From Anomaloglossus baeobatrachus (lineage: Eukaryota; Chordata; Amphibia; Anura; Aromobatidae), in the NCBI RefSeq assembly GCF_048569485.1, contig NC_134355.1, positions 564,083,642-564,147,641 on the forward strand: a stretch of DNA of 64,000 nt. Direction: 5' to 3'. Below the pieces are notes generated by a model. The model saw only the letters and a program-made list of their open reading frames with translations, was not told the origin of the DNA and made no database searches. A program made the position numbers and the translations under genes. Numbering within the stretch: the stretch's first letter is position 1; every line of letters begins with the position of its first letter. Below are positions 22,319 to 32,793 of the stretch, piece by piece.

Positions 22319-24796
22319 TTGGTACCGTTACCCATTATAGAAGTCCCTTTTGAACGGATAGGGATGGATCTGGTGGGGCCCCTCGTAAAGTCCGCTCGAG
22401 GGCACCAACACATCCTAGTGATCGTTGACTATGCCACCCGGTATCCCGAGGCGATACCTCTCAGACATACTGCAGCAAAGCTTATAGCTCGGGAGTTGTT
22501 TGCTGTGTTCTGCCGGGTGGGGTTGCCCAAGGAGATCCTTACGGATCAGGGGACCCCATTCATGTCTAAAGTGACCAAAGAGCTATGCCGGCTACTCCAG
22601 ATCAAGCAGTTGCGTACGTCTGTGTACCATCCTCAAACGGACGGTTTAGTGGAGCGTTTCAATAAAACCCTGAAAACCATGCTAAAAAGGGTGATTTCAA
22701 AAGACGGGAAAGACTGGGATATGATGCTTCCCTATTTGATGTTTGCCATCCGTGAGGTGCCACAGGCATCCACGGGGTTTTCGCCTTTTGAGTTGTTATA
22801 CGGGCGACATCCCCGGGGATTGTTGGACCTGGCAAAGGAAACATGGGAGCAAGAGCCCACCCCCCATAAAAGTGTGATTGAACACATTTTGGGTATGCAG
22901 AACCGCATAAGCGCGGTCATGCCAATTGTGAAGGAGCATTTACAGGAGGCTCAGGCCGCGCAAAGCGGCCGCTACAATAGACAAGCCACCGTGCGGACCT
23001 TTAAACCCGGGGATCGGGTGTTGGTATTAATCCCCACGGCGGAGAGTAAATTCCTGGCTCAGTGGCAAGGCCCCTACGAGATAAAGGAAAGAGTCGGGGT
23101 GGTTAACTATAAAGTATTGCAGCCCGGTAGGCGGAAACCTGAACAAATATACCATGTCAACCTATTAAAACCCTGGCAGGAACGGGAAAGCCTGATGGCT
23201 GTTTTTTCCCCATCTCCCTCCCCTTCGGGTCCTTCACCTCCGGCTCCAGCGACCTCCGGAGAGGACGAACCGGAAGTAAGGATTGGAGAAGCCCTCACCA
23301 AGACTCAGAGGCGAGAGGCCAGACGGTTGGTTCAGCAGAACCCCGATGTCTTCTCCGAGCTGCCCGGTAGGACCAGTCTGATACGACATGATATTGTCAC
23401 CGAGCCCCACCTGAAGGTACGCCTGAAGTCATACCGGGTACCGGAGGCTCGACGACAAGCCATATCGGAGGAAGTAAAGACAATGTTACGCCTGGGGGTC
23501 ATCGAAAAATCCCGGAGTGAATGGGCTAGTCCGATCGTCCTAATACCAAAACCCGATGGCTCCTTAAGGTTCTGCAATGACTTTAGGAGATTGAACGAAA
23601 TATCCAAGTTCGATCTCTACCCCATGCCCAGAGTGGATGAGCTGATTGATAGGCTGGGACAGGCGCGGTATTTTACCACGCTCGACCTGACCAAGGGGTA
23701 CTGGCAGGTGCCACTGACGGAGTCCGCCAAGGAGAAAACCGCTTTTGTTACGCCGGAGGGTCTCTTCCACTATGTTGTCTTGCCTTTTGGGTTACATGGC
23801 GCTCCAGCCACGTTCCAGAGGTTGATGGACTTAGTGCTGGAACCCCACCAGGCGTATGCATCAGCGTACCTTGATGACATCATTATTTACAGCTCCGAGT
23901 GGCAGACCCACTTGGAACAGGTACAAGCGGTGGTGGACGCGCTTCGAACAGCCGGATTGACAGCCAATCCCAAGAAATGTGCATTGGGACTCACGGAAGC
24001 CCGCTACTTGGGCTACGTGATAGGCCAAGGAGTGATTAAGCCCCAAATTAACAAGGTTGAGGCGATCCAGAAGTGGCCTAGACCCCTGACCACGAAGCAG
24101 GTTAGGGCCTTCCTGGGTATCGTGGGGTACTACAGGAGGTTTGTAAAGGATTTTGCGGGACTATCAGCCCCCTTGACGGACCTTCTCAAAGGCAAGAAGT
24201 CCGTCATGGTGCGCTGGACTCCGCAGGCCGAGGACTCCTTCCGGGCCCTGAAGGAGGCCCTGTGCGGACAGCCCGTTCTGGTACACCCTGATTTCCGGAA
24301 GGAGTTCATTGTACAGACTGACGCCTCGGAGGTCGGCCTGGGGGCAGTACTGTCTCAGGTGGTTCAGGGGGAGGAACACCCCGTCACCTTCTTGAGTAGG
24401 AAGCTCACCCCTCCCGAGCGGAATTATAGCGTAGTGGAGAAGGAGTGCCTGGCGATCAAGTGGGCCTTGGAGTCCCTACGCTATTACCTGCTGGGACGGC
24501 AGTTTCGCTTGGTGACGGATCACTCTCCACTGGTCTGGATGAGGTCCGCCAAGGAACGGAATGCCCGGGTTACCCGGTGGTTCCTTTCTCTGCAGAACTT
24601 CCGGTTTACGGTTGAACACCGGGCCGGTAGGTTGCAGGGCAACGCCGATGCCTTGTCCCGCGGGCCGTGTTTGATGGCTGGAGTTCAACCCCGCGCGCTT
24701 GAACTGAGGGGGGGGGTATGTGAGACTGTGACCGGGGTTATCTATGACGGCCGGTATGTCTCACCCAGGTTGTGCTCACTCCATGATAGAAAGTGA
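22319..24796 (+). CDS. Integrase-reverse transcriptase-RNase H region of the LTR retrotransposon
   Basis: The integrase core comes first: GMDLVGPL, TDQGTPF and GLVERFNKTLK carry the D, D and E (about 22365-22665), followed by a GDRVLVL domain near 23010. Reverse transcriptase follows from about 23370, with SPIVLIPKPDGSLRFCNDFR, LDLTKGYWQ, LPFGLHGAPATFQ and the catalytic AYLDDIII at about 23860. RNase H lies downstream, with QTDASEVGLGAVL, EKECLAIKWAL, VTDHSPLVW and NADALSR. The reading frame runs into the 3' LTR. No chromodomain is obvious. Confidence 0.9.
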   Translation: MVPLPIIEVPFERIGMDLVGPLVKSARGHQHILVIVDYATRYPEAIPLRHTAAKLIARELFAVFCRVGLPKEILTDQGTPFMSKVTKELCRLLQIKQLRTSVYHPQTDGLVERFNKTLKTMLKRVISKDGKDWDMMLPYLMFAIREVPQASTGFSPFELLYGRHPRGLLDLAKETWEQEPTPHKSVIEHILGMQNRISAVMPIVKEHLQEAQAAQSGRYNRQATVRTFKPGDRVLVLIPTAESKFLAQWQGPYEIKERVGVVNYKVLQPGRRKPEQIYHVNLLKPWQERESLMAVFSPSPSPSGPSPPAPATSGEDEPEVRIGEALTKTQRREARRLVQQNPDVFSELPGRTSLIRHDIVTEPHLKVRLKSYRVPEARRQAISEEVKTMLRLGVIEKSRSEWASPIVLIPKPDGSLRFCNDFRRLNEISKFDLYPMPRVDELIDRLGQARYFTTLDLTKGYWQVPLTESAKEKTAFVTPEGLFHYVVLPFGLHGAPATFQRLMDLVLEPHQAYASAYLDDIIIYSSEWQTHLEQVQAVVDALRTAGLTANPKKCALGLTEARYLGYVIGQGVIKPQINKVEAIQKWPRPLTTKQVRAFLGIVGYYRRFVKDFAGLSAPLTDLLKGKKSVMVRWTPQAEDSFRALKEALCGQPVLVHPDFRKEFIVQTDASEVGLGAVLSQVVQGEEHPVTFLSRKLTPPERNYSVVEKECLAIKWALESLRYYLLGRQFRLVTDHSPLVWMRSAKERNARVTRWFLSLQNFRFTVEHRAGRLQGNADALSRGPCLMAGVQPRALELRGGVCETVTGVIYDGRYVSPRLCSLHDRK
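24706..24716 (+). other. Polypurine tract
   Basis: A GA plus G-run lies two bases before the 3' LTR, in the position where plus-strand DNA priming occurs in LTR elements. Confidence 0.8.
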
Positions 24797-25029
24797 ACCC
24801 ACTATAGGGTTAATGCTGTTTCCCTACAGACTGAAGGAAGGGTTAAATAGAATCAGGAACAAGGGCAGGTGTGCCGGGTGTGGGGAAGTGATCACAACTC
24901 CCTGAGTCTCTGCTGGAGAGACATGTATATTGCTGTGGATTTTTGTTTGGACATTAAACACCGTGTGCTGTGAACCTTGATGCCTGGATCCCGTGTCTTC
25001 TGCTGCGCAGCCGACCGTGCTACCTCACA
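24719..25029 (+). repeat. 3' LTR
   Basis: 311 bp, identical by eye to the 5' LTR over its full length. Confidence 0.9.
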
Positions 25030-25765
25030 CTTATGAAGCCCTGAAAATGGGATACAAAACTGCCCCTCATAACACCATAAACTTCAAGTAGCAAACTGCT
25101 CCAAAACATGGAAATTTGGATTCCATTTGCCTTTTTTTTCCTGACGACTATCTATTAAGTGAGACACAATAGTAAAGTTTATGAGAACCTACTACATTCT
25201 CCACCATATATTCATTAGACTCCCCTGTCACTATATAAATATGACCAAAAAGAATATCTGTCTCATAGATAAGAGCAATATATAGAGGATGCCCAGAGTA
25301 ATAGTAAAAAAATTTCAATAGTTTATCATATAAAGAAAAACTTAAGAAAGGGAGATACCTTTTTCTTTCGGGACCTTAGGCCTCTGAATATCAGGGTTTG
25401 ATTTGATTGATCATTTAATATACACCCATACCCTGATGTAAAATGCTTTTAGAAGACTTTTCTTGCCAATATCAAATGTATTCTTTTATGTAATTGAAAT
25501 TTTCTTATAGACAGAATAGACTATAGACTTAATAGACAGTCATTGGAAAAAAAGTCAAATTAAATCCAAAGTTGAAGGTTTTGGAGCAGTTTGCTACTTG
25601 AAGTTTATGGCTTTATGACGAGTCTTGAATCACATTTTCAGGGCTTCATAAGTGATCAACAAATTCACGAATAGAGGTGATACTTGATGTTGCCTGTAGT
25701 TGAAACTGGTCACACATGTTCAATGATACTAAGTGGACAAAATTGTGTTTCGAACATCTCACCTT

Positions 25766-25930
25766 TAGTGATGAGCGAGCGTGTTCTCCAGTGCTCAATG
25801 CTCGATCGAGCATTGGGGTGCTCAGGCATGCTCATTACTCCATCGAGTATCGTGGGTGCTGGTCCGCCATGCTCAAGTCCCTGCCCCACGTTTCGTGGCT
25901 GTTAGACAGCCAATGAACGTGCGGGAATCG
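25766..25930. mobile_element. hAT-like MITE fragment
   Basis: The segment starts TTAGTGATGAGCGAGC, the same terminal word as the 60064-60317 MITE, followed by GCTCG/CGAGC-rich sequence. The other end is not found. Confidence 0.4.
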
Positions 25931-26329
25931 CATGCCATACACGGTAATGAATATAGTGGCACACTGAATATATACACAGACCTCACATCCAGCCTGTAAC
26001 TGGGACAGACAATCTCACAAGAGAAAAATCTGAAACTTCCATTAGGCTGCAAACTGCATATCAGTTGGTTTGAAATTGAGAAAGTATGAAAATTGTAGAC
26101 TGAAACTTAACGCAATTTTATTAACTATAACTCATATTCACTTGGCAGGATTTTGGTCAGTTTTGTGCATCTGTATTTATAATATAAAGCCAGGAATAGC
26201 TCCAAACATAAATCTGTTTCCATTATGAAAACTGTACCACACTTAGGATCATCTTACTTAGGTATAACTTATAGTTACGAATGTCTGATGCAAAAAACCC
26301 AAAAAAACCCCAACAAATAACACTTCCCC

Positions 26330-26710
26330 CTTGCCGCTACGAATCTCCAGCCAGGACTTTTTGTTGCATACAGGCATCGGAGGTCAATGTATGATGTAAC
26401 ATTGTGACGTAAAGATGGTGCCACAATCAAATGACGTGCAGTGACCTCTAAGGTCTAGAAGTGGCCCGGAAGTCCTGGCCTATAGCGAAGAGGCTGGAGA
26501 TGCAGTGCACAACGTTGGAAAATAAGAGGACCAGGTGTCAAGTAGCAAGACTTCTGTCTGTATCCGGGCTCAAAGGTCACCATGCATTATAAGGTTGTGC
26601 CACATGTCATGACGTCAAAACCTTACAATATACAGTGACCTCCGAAGACTGGATGCTGATCAGAGGTCAATGAATGTTGTAATGTCATAACTTCAAGATG
26701 GTGCTGCAAT
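26330..26710. repeat. Degenerate tandem repeat split by the TTAA element
   Basis: Units containing GTGACCTCTAAGGTCTAGAAGTGG...GGAAGTCCTGGCC recur here about twice. A further unit at 31121-31220, beyond the inserted element, reads GTGACCTCTAAGGCCTGG...GGAAGTCATGGCC. The 4.4-kb element therefore inserted within this older array. Confidence 0.5.
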
Positions 26711-26974
26711 TTAACCTCATAACGACGGCCGTACGACTTAAAGCGGCGGCAAAACAGGGTACTTATTCTGTTCCGCCGCTTTAAAGCGGCGGCCCGAAAA
26801 AACCCTGTAGCGCCCCCCAGCGACCGAAAATCTCGGGGGTTTCAGCTACCGGGGGTAGCTGAGACCCCCCAGATTATGAATCGGGGTGTTTTTTTTGGAC
26901 CCCGTTAATGTGATCGCCGGTATACACCGTATACCGACGAACACATGAAAAAAAAAGAAATGGCCGGTAAAACT

Positions 26975-27024
26975 GATTTCTTTTTCATCTGACATGATCA
27001 AACATGTCAGATGAGAAAGAAATC
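26975..27024. repeat. Hairpin 1 of the TTAA element
   Basis: Two 22-base arms with one mismatch enclose the loop ATCAAA; the inner stem is CATCTGACATG. Confidence 0.85.
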
Positions 27025-27150
27025 TAACCCCCTAGTGCCCCCAAAGCCCCCGGTACCGGAGAGTCCCCCCACCCCCACCCCTACCCCCACCGGACATCCA
27101 AAATGGCGCCGAAGCGCACAGAAAACTGCCGCCGGCGCCGGCTCTGCAGT

Positions 27151-27200
27151 CATTTCCCTCCGATCTGAAATGATCAAACATTTCAGATCGGAGGGAAATG
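27151..27200. repeat. Hairpin 2 of the TTAA element
   Basis: Two perfectly complementary 22-base arms enclose the same ATCAAA loop as hairpin 1; the inner stem is GATCTGAAATG. Confidence 0.9.
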
Positions 27201-27342
27201 TCCTCCCCCTGACCCCTCCTCCGGTCCACCGGAGCCCTCTGGTCACCGGAGCCCCCTCCGGTTCTCCAGAGCCACCACCCCCCTCCCCCCTCCGGAGCGT
27301 GGAAGATGGCGGCGCACAGCGCGCGGCCGCCTTCATTCTGCT

Positions 27343-27380
27343 CTTTCTGCCGCATGTGACACGTCACATGCGGCAGAAAG
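27343..27380. repeat. Hairpin 3 of the TTAA element
   Basis: Two perfect 18-base arms (CTTTCTGCCGCATGTGAC and its complement) are separated by only AC. Confidence 0.9.
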
Positions 27381-28594
27381 GTGTCCCCAGGTCCCACTAG
27401 GTCACCCCCCGTAACCCCCCCCACCCCCAAGCCCCCGGTTATACGTTACCTGTCTGCCGCTCCGGGCCCGCGATCGCCGCCTCCTTCTTCAATGCTGGCG
27501 GCGCATGCGCAGACAGCGGCTGTCAGCTGGATCCCTGGAAGCAGGGATCCTGCTGACGTCGCTGATGCACAGGCTCCACTGTGGACCGGGGGAGGGTGAG
27601 TGCAGTGATCTGCAGCCACACTCCTCACATGGAGAGGCTGCTGTTCCAGAAAATGGGGGGTACGTTCTGTGAGCGTGCCCCTCATATTCTGGAATGAGGT
27701 TACTGCAGGTCACTCTGCCCTAGGTTGGACCGGGGCAGTGTGAGTGCAGTATTCTCAGATTACTGCACCCACACTGCTCATGGAGAGCTTGCTCTTCCAG
27801 AAAATGGGGGATACGTTCCCTGAACGTGCCCCCCATATTCTAGAAGATCCAGAGTCGCCGAGGGACCTCCAAAATGGATTACAGCGACCGGAATTTCTTT
27901 ATTTTCAATAAATTGGTAAAAGAGGAATGTTTCGGGGAGTGTTTTTTCAAATAAATTTTTTTTTGTCTTTTTTTTTTCAATTACTGACTGGGTTAGTGAT
28001 GTCGGGTATCTGTTCAGATGCCGTGACATCACTAACCCCAGGGCTTGATGCCAGGTGACATTACAGCTGGTATCAACCCCATATATTACCCCGTCTGCCA
28101 CCGCACCAGGGCGCGGGATGAGCTGGGGCGAAGCGCCAGGATTGGCGCATCTAATGGATGCGCCACTTCTGGGGCGGCTGCGGCCTGCTATTTTTAGGCT
28201 GGGAAGAGTCCAATAACCATGGCTCTTCCCACCCTGAGAATACCAGACCCCAGCTGTCCGCTTCACCTTGGCTGGTGATCTAATTTGGGGGGGACCCCAC
28301 GTTTTTTTTTTTTTTAAAAACGCCTGGGGAGCCCTCCAAATTGATCACCAGCCAAGGTGAAGCTGTCAGCTGTGGTTTGCAGGCTACAGCTGTCTGCTTT
28401 ACCCTAGCTGGCTATCAAAAATAGGGGGGACCCCACGTCGTTTATTTTAATTATTAATTTTTTGGGGGGCTAAATACAAGGCTAGGCACCCTTTAGTGCC
28501 ACATGAAAGGCACTAAAGGGCGCCAGCTTAGAATATGCAGGGGAATGGGACGTTATATTTGTTTGACATCTATCCATTCATCCATTGTAGCATT

Positions 28595-28915
28595 TTACGC
28601 TGTGTGCCCACAATCAGGGTTTGCAGCGTTTTGGGCGCAGAGTGTTTTCCCTGCGTCCATAGCGCTGCGTTGTGCAGTAGAAGCACAGTGGAAGGATTTT
28701 TAGAAATCCCATGCCCAATGTGCTTCTTTTCTCCGCAGCATAAACCGACCTGTGGCGCAGCTTCCCGAGCCTCAGCATGTCAATTTATGCTGCGGAGATG
28801 AGTGTTCTCTGCAGGTAGCATAGAGCTCCACAGCGGCCTGAACCCAAATCGTGGGCTTGGGCAGCTGCGTTCTCCCGTGGACAACACTCACATTTCTGCA
28901 GGAGGCTGACACTGT
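28595..28915. mobile_element. MITE inserted in the TTAA element
   Basis: The left word GTGTGCCCACAATCAGGG and the right-side word AATCGTGGGCTTGGGC are inverted relatives. The interior (GCAGCGTTTTGG, AGAAATCCCATGCC) matches the family at 39605-39985. Borders are approximate. Confidence 0.45.
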
Positions 28916-29029
28916 ATACTAGACGCCGTGTCGCTGGATCATGGCCACATAGCCTAACAGTGAGACATTTGTTGCTACAGCAACATTTTTGTGAAGTACC
29001 TGTGGATTCAAAATGCTTACTATACTCCT

Positions 29030-30990
29030 GAATAAAATCCAGTTTCCAAAATGGGGTCACTTGTGGGGGTTTTCTGATGTATAGGTACCCAAGGGGCCCT
29101 GCTAATGTGACATGGTGTGCGCAATTTATTTCAACTTTTCCAGAATTCAAATGGTGCTCCCTCCATTCCAAGCCCTCCCATTTAACCAAACAGAGGTTTT
29201 TGGCCACATGTGGGGTATCCCTGTGCTCATAAGACATTGGATAACAACCTGTGGGGTCCACGGTTTGTTGTTGTCTCTTGAAAAAGTGAGAAATTTGATG
29301 CTAAAGCAACAGTTTTGTGAAAAAAATGAAAATTTTCAATATGGCAACCTAAGCTTATCAAATTCTGTGAAGTACTCGTGGATTCAAACTGCTCACTATA
29401 CACCTTGATAAAAGCCTTGAGGTGTCTTGTTTCCAGAATGGAGTCACTTTTGGGGGACCGCCACTGTTTAGGCACCTCAGGGGCTCTCCAAATGCAACCT
29501 GGCGTCCGCTATTGATTCCAGCCAATTTTGCAGTCAAATGGCACTCCTTCCCTTCCGAGCCCTGCCATGCGCCCAAACAGTTGATTTCCACCACATATAA
29601 GGTATCACCAAACTCAGGAGAAATTGCACAATAAATGTTATGCTGAATTTTTTCCTTTTACTCTTGTAAAAAAAAAAGCTACCTGGTTGAAATAACAATT
29701 TTGTGGTAAAATTTTATTTTTTTTTTTCATGGCTCAACGTTATAAAATTCTGTGAAGCACCTGAGGGTTCAGGGTACTCACCAAACATCTAGATAAATTC
29801 CTTGAGGGGCCTAGTTTCCAAAATGGGGCCACTTGTGCGGGGTTTCTGCTGTTTAGGTACCTTAGGGGACCTCCAAATGCGACATGGTGCCCGCAATCTT
29901 TTTCAGCCAAATTTCCTTTCTAAAATTCAAATATTGCTCCTTTCGTTCCAAGCCCTCCCATTTGTCCAAACAAAGGTTTCAGACCACATGTGAGGTATCA
30001 CCGCGCTCATAAAAAAGTGGTTAACAAACCTTGAGGTCAAATTTTTGGAATTACCTCTTGAAAAAGTGAGAAAATTGATGCTAAAGCAACATTTTTGAGA
30101 AAATTATTAAAATTTTCAATATGACAACGTAACGTTAACAAAATCTGTGAAGTACCTGTGGATCTAAAATGCTCACTATACCCCTAGATAGAAGCCTTGA
30201 GGGGTCTAGTTTCCAAAATGGTGTCACTTGTGAGGGATTTCTTCTGTTTAGGTACCTTAGCGGACCTGTAAATGCAACATGGTGCCCGCAATCTATTTCA
30301 GCCAAATTTGCTTTCCAAAATTCAAATATTGCTCCTTCTGTTCCGAGCCCTCCCATTTGTCCAAACAGAGGTTTCTGACCACATGTGGGGTATCAGCGCG
30401 CTCATAAGAAAGTGGGTAACAAGTTTTGAGGTCCATTTTGTTGTGTTATTTCTTCTAAAAGTGAATAAATTTGGGTTAGAGCAACATTTTTAGGTAAAAT
30501 TTAATTTTTGCTTTTTTTCATTCCACATTGCTTTTGTTCATGTGAAGCACCTGAAGGGTTAATAAACTTCTTGAATGTGGTTTTGAGTACTTTGGGGGGT
30601 GCAGTTTTTAGAATGGTGTCACTTTTGGGTATTTTCTGTCATCTAGGCCTATTGAAGTCACTTCAAATGTGATGTGGTCCCTAAAAAACTGGTTTTGTAA
30701 ATTTTGATGTAAAAATGAGAAATCGCTGATAAACTTTGAACCCCTCTAACTTCCTAACAAAAAAAAATTTTGTTTCCAAAATTGTGCTGATGTAAAGTAG
30801 ACATGTGGGAAATGTTATTTATTAACTATTTTGTGTCACAGAAATCTCTGGTTTAACGGTATAAAAATTAAAAAGTTGAAAATTGCTAAATTTTCAAAAT
30901 TTTTGCCAATATTCAATTTTTTTCATAAATAAACACAAAAAATATTGTCCTAAATTTGGTACTAACATGAAGTCCAATATGTGACGAAAA
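29030..30990. repeat. Five about 390-bp tandem units within the TTAA element
   Basis: The anchor AAAATGGxGTCACTTxTGxGG recurs at about 29048, 29437, 29820, 30218 and 30613, a spacing of 383-398 bases. Other shared words are CCTTGAGGGGTCTAG, TGTTTAGGTACCTTAG and GACCACATGTGGGGTATC. The units have diverged, so the array is old. Confidence 0.8.
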
Positions 30991-31220
30991 AACAATCTCA
31001 GAATCACCGGGATCCGTTGAAGCGTTCCAGAGTTATAACCTCATGAAGTGACACTGGTCAGAATTGCAAAATTTGGTCTGGTCATTAAGGTGAAAATTAG
31101 CTCCGTCACTAAAGGGTTAATATGTATAGTGACCTCTAAGGCCTGGACATAGCTTGGAAGTCATGGCCAATGGTGAAGAAGAATACCAGATGGCAGTGAG
31201 CAACAGAGTGGCTGGAGAGG

Positions 31221-31734
31221 TGAGCGATGAGGTGAATATTCGTTTCTTTTATTCATTCCAACTAACTTTTGTTCCAACTTACATACAAATTCAAATTATG
31301 AACAAACCTAGAGAAACAATCTAGTTCATAACCCGTGGGCTGCCAGTAGATTTTCTCTGTTGGATCAACTAATGGTTTTGGTTTATAAGAAACTTTCTAA
31401 AACGTTGACGTCTGAAAGTCGCCAAAGTGGTGAAACATTGTGATAAATGTTGTCAGTGGGGAAACTCAAAGTCCGTTAGCTGCAATGTAAAATCTCCAAC
31501 AAGGTCTCTAGCTATCAGGGGTCTTTAATAGAACTGGTCTTCACATATAGGGCAAAGGGACCTTTTGCACAACCTACATCACTCAAGGCTCCAGGTCCCA
31601 GATTCACCAACTATAATTGTCTGATTTTTATAGTCCAGTCTGATCTACTTGCACCCAGGTTGCTCTTTTTGTATGTAAAGTATATTATGCTCCCTACCAT
31701 GAAGGTCCAGAGATGCAGAATTAGGACTTCTGAC
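31221..31734. other. Intron sequence, no feature seen
   Basis: AT-rich sequence without recognisable repeat ends or coding potential. Confidence 0.4.
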
Positions 31735-32158
31735 AAGAGATGAGCAAACCTGAGGTTTGGTGTTCGGTTTTCAGCCGAACATCGACTTTGAAAAAAACAA
31801 ACGGAGTTCGGGTTTAGCATTCAGGTGCTTTACGTATGAACTTAACTCTCAGGAGCATCGCTGTGCTTGGGTACGCTGAGTGCTCGGCCCAGTGCGAGCC
31901 GCTTGCAGAGTTTGATTGGCTCACACTGGGGGTAACACCAGCGTTATCAGATGTAGTAAGCAACAAAAAATAAAAATGGGATAACCTCACCCACTCGCAC
32001 CCGGAAGTGTTCTGCTTATGGCTGGCTGCATGTGAGTGGAAACTCAAACTGCAAATCAGTGACTTTCACTGTAGTTAAGGCCAAGTCCGAACCCGTGGAG
32101 GTACGGATCGGCTGCATGCGCTGAACCGAGATTCCATGGGTCCGCTCTTCTCTACTTG
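31735..32158. mobile_element. hAT-like MITE
   Basis: AGAGATGAGCAAACCTGAGG on the left and GGGTCCGCTCTTCTCT on the right are inverted relatives of the GAGTTGAGCGGA ends at 60326-60620. No clean 8-bp duplication was seen. Confidence 0.4.
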
Positions 32159-32793
32159 AGGGATACTGATATAGACCTAATAACCAGCTAGTTCTGCAAG
32201 TGGGAGGAGTGGGGGGGGGGGGCCTAAAAAATCTGGAATAGGCCGCAACAGGTCACTTCAATATTAAAGCAATGGTCATCTAGTCTAATAAAACATTTTA
32301 AGAACCTGTACTAGGAGCACTGACACGCTCCTCTGACCCCCACTTTACCTAGTGATAATTATGTGTTTCTAGGAGAGAAAGACGACAGCAGCATAAAAAG
32401 GTAAGTTCGATTTATTGTGATCATAGCGAGTAAGAATCATTACCAACCACTAGAGGGAACCTCCCAAGCACTTCACAAGCTATTTCTATAAATGCTGTCC
32501 AAGACAAATAAAAGAAGCAACAAACCTCTGAACTTTGCTGTATTGTTTTTTAGGTTTAAACCAACACTTCTGTATCTGTGAAATCTAAACAGAAAAGCAG
32601 CATCCTACGGTAATGTATATACTGGAATCATTCCCTGTATTAGAAGAAGCAAAAACTCTGATCTCCGACATAATCAAATTTGTATGAAATGCTTTGGCCA
32701 CATGTGACTAGGGTTTTGTAAAATTGCATTGCTTATAGCCCCAGTGCATGTACAATGGAAAAATGAAGTAATTTTGTGACCATATTGCAAATA
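32159..32793. other. Intron sequence, mostly unique
   Basis: Holds a short G-run at about 32210-32221 and otherwise AT-rich sequence. No gene or repeat border recognised. Confidence 0.4.

Larger units (their letters stand above)
20157..25029 (+). mobile_element. Young Ty3/gypsy-like LTR retrotransposon with Gmr1-type domain order
   Basis: A 4.87-kb element has two 311-bp LTRs that look identical and TG...CA termini. A CTTA duplication flanks it: 20153-20156 and 25030-25033. The inner order is gag with zinc knuckle, protease, integrase core, reverse transcriptase, RNase H and a polypurine tract. Placing integrase before reverse transcriptase is the copia-like order; within Ty3/gypsy relatives it is known from the Gmr1 group of deuterostomes. 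There is no envelope gene. It lies antisense to klhl24 in the last intron. Identical LTRs argue for a very recent insertion. It looks close to whole, with perhaps one or two breaks. Confidence 0.9.
20030..25760. repeat. Inverted-repeat element split by an LTR retrotransposon
   Basis: The left arm is about 20054-20156 continued at 25030-25105. The right arm, about 25577-25760, is its inverted copy (GGAGCAGTTTGCTACTTGAA, GGGCTTCATAAGTGATCAAC, ACACATGTTCAATGATAC). The retrotransposon at 20157-25029 lies inside the left arm. The spacer 25106-25576 is AT-rich and non-coding. The family is unknown to me; it looks like a foldback MITE. Confidence 0.7.
26715..31116. mobile_element. Large TTAA-flanked element, 4.4 kb, non-coding
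   Basis: TTAA at 26711-26714 and 31117-31120 flank ends CCTCATAACGACGGCC and GGCTCCGTCACT-like GTCACTAAAGGG, which are loosely inverted. No transposase was found. The left kilobase is GC-rich with three strong hairpins. Two near-copies of a roughly 100-bp unit (CCAGAAAATGGGGG...CATATTCT) lie at 27600-27695 and 27742-27845. The right two kilobases are about five 390-bp repeats. A segment at 27865-28510 has an inverted relative at 36186-36900, and an inserted MITE appears at about 28595-28915. A piggyBac-like origin is inferred from the TTAA. Confidence 0.6.

Noticed and set aside
20520-24796. Gag-pol frames as a domesticated host gene
   Set aside because: The frames are enclosed by apparently identical LTRs and a target duplication, so this is a recent retrotransposon and not a co-opted gene.
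26695-27700. CpG island promoter of a hidden gene in the klhl24 intron
   Set aside because: The GC-rich tract belongs to a repeat with TTAA flanks and strong hairpins; no exon with conserved coding follows.
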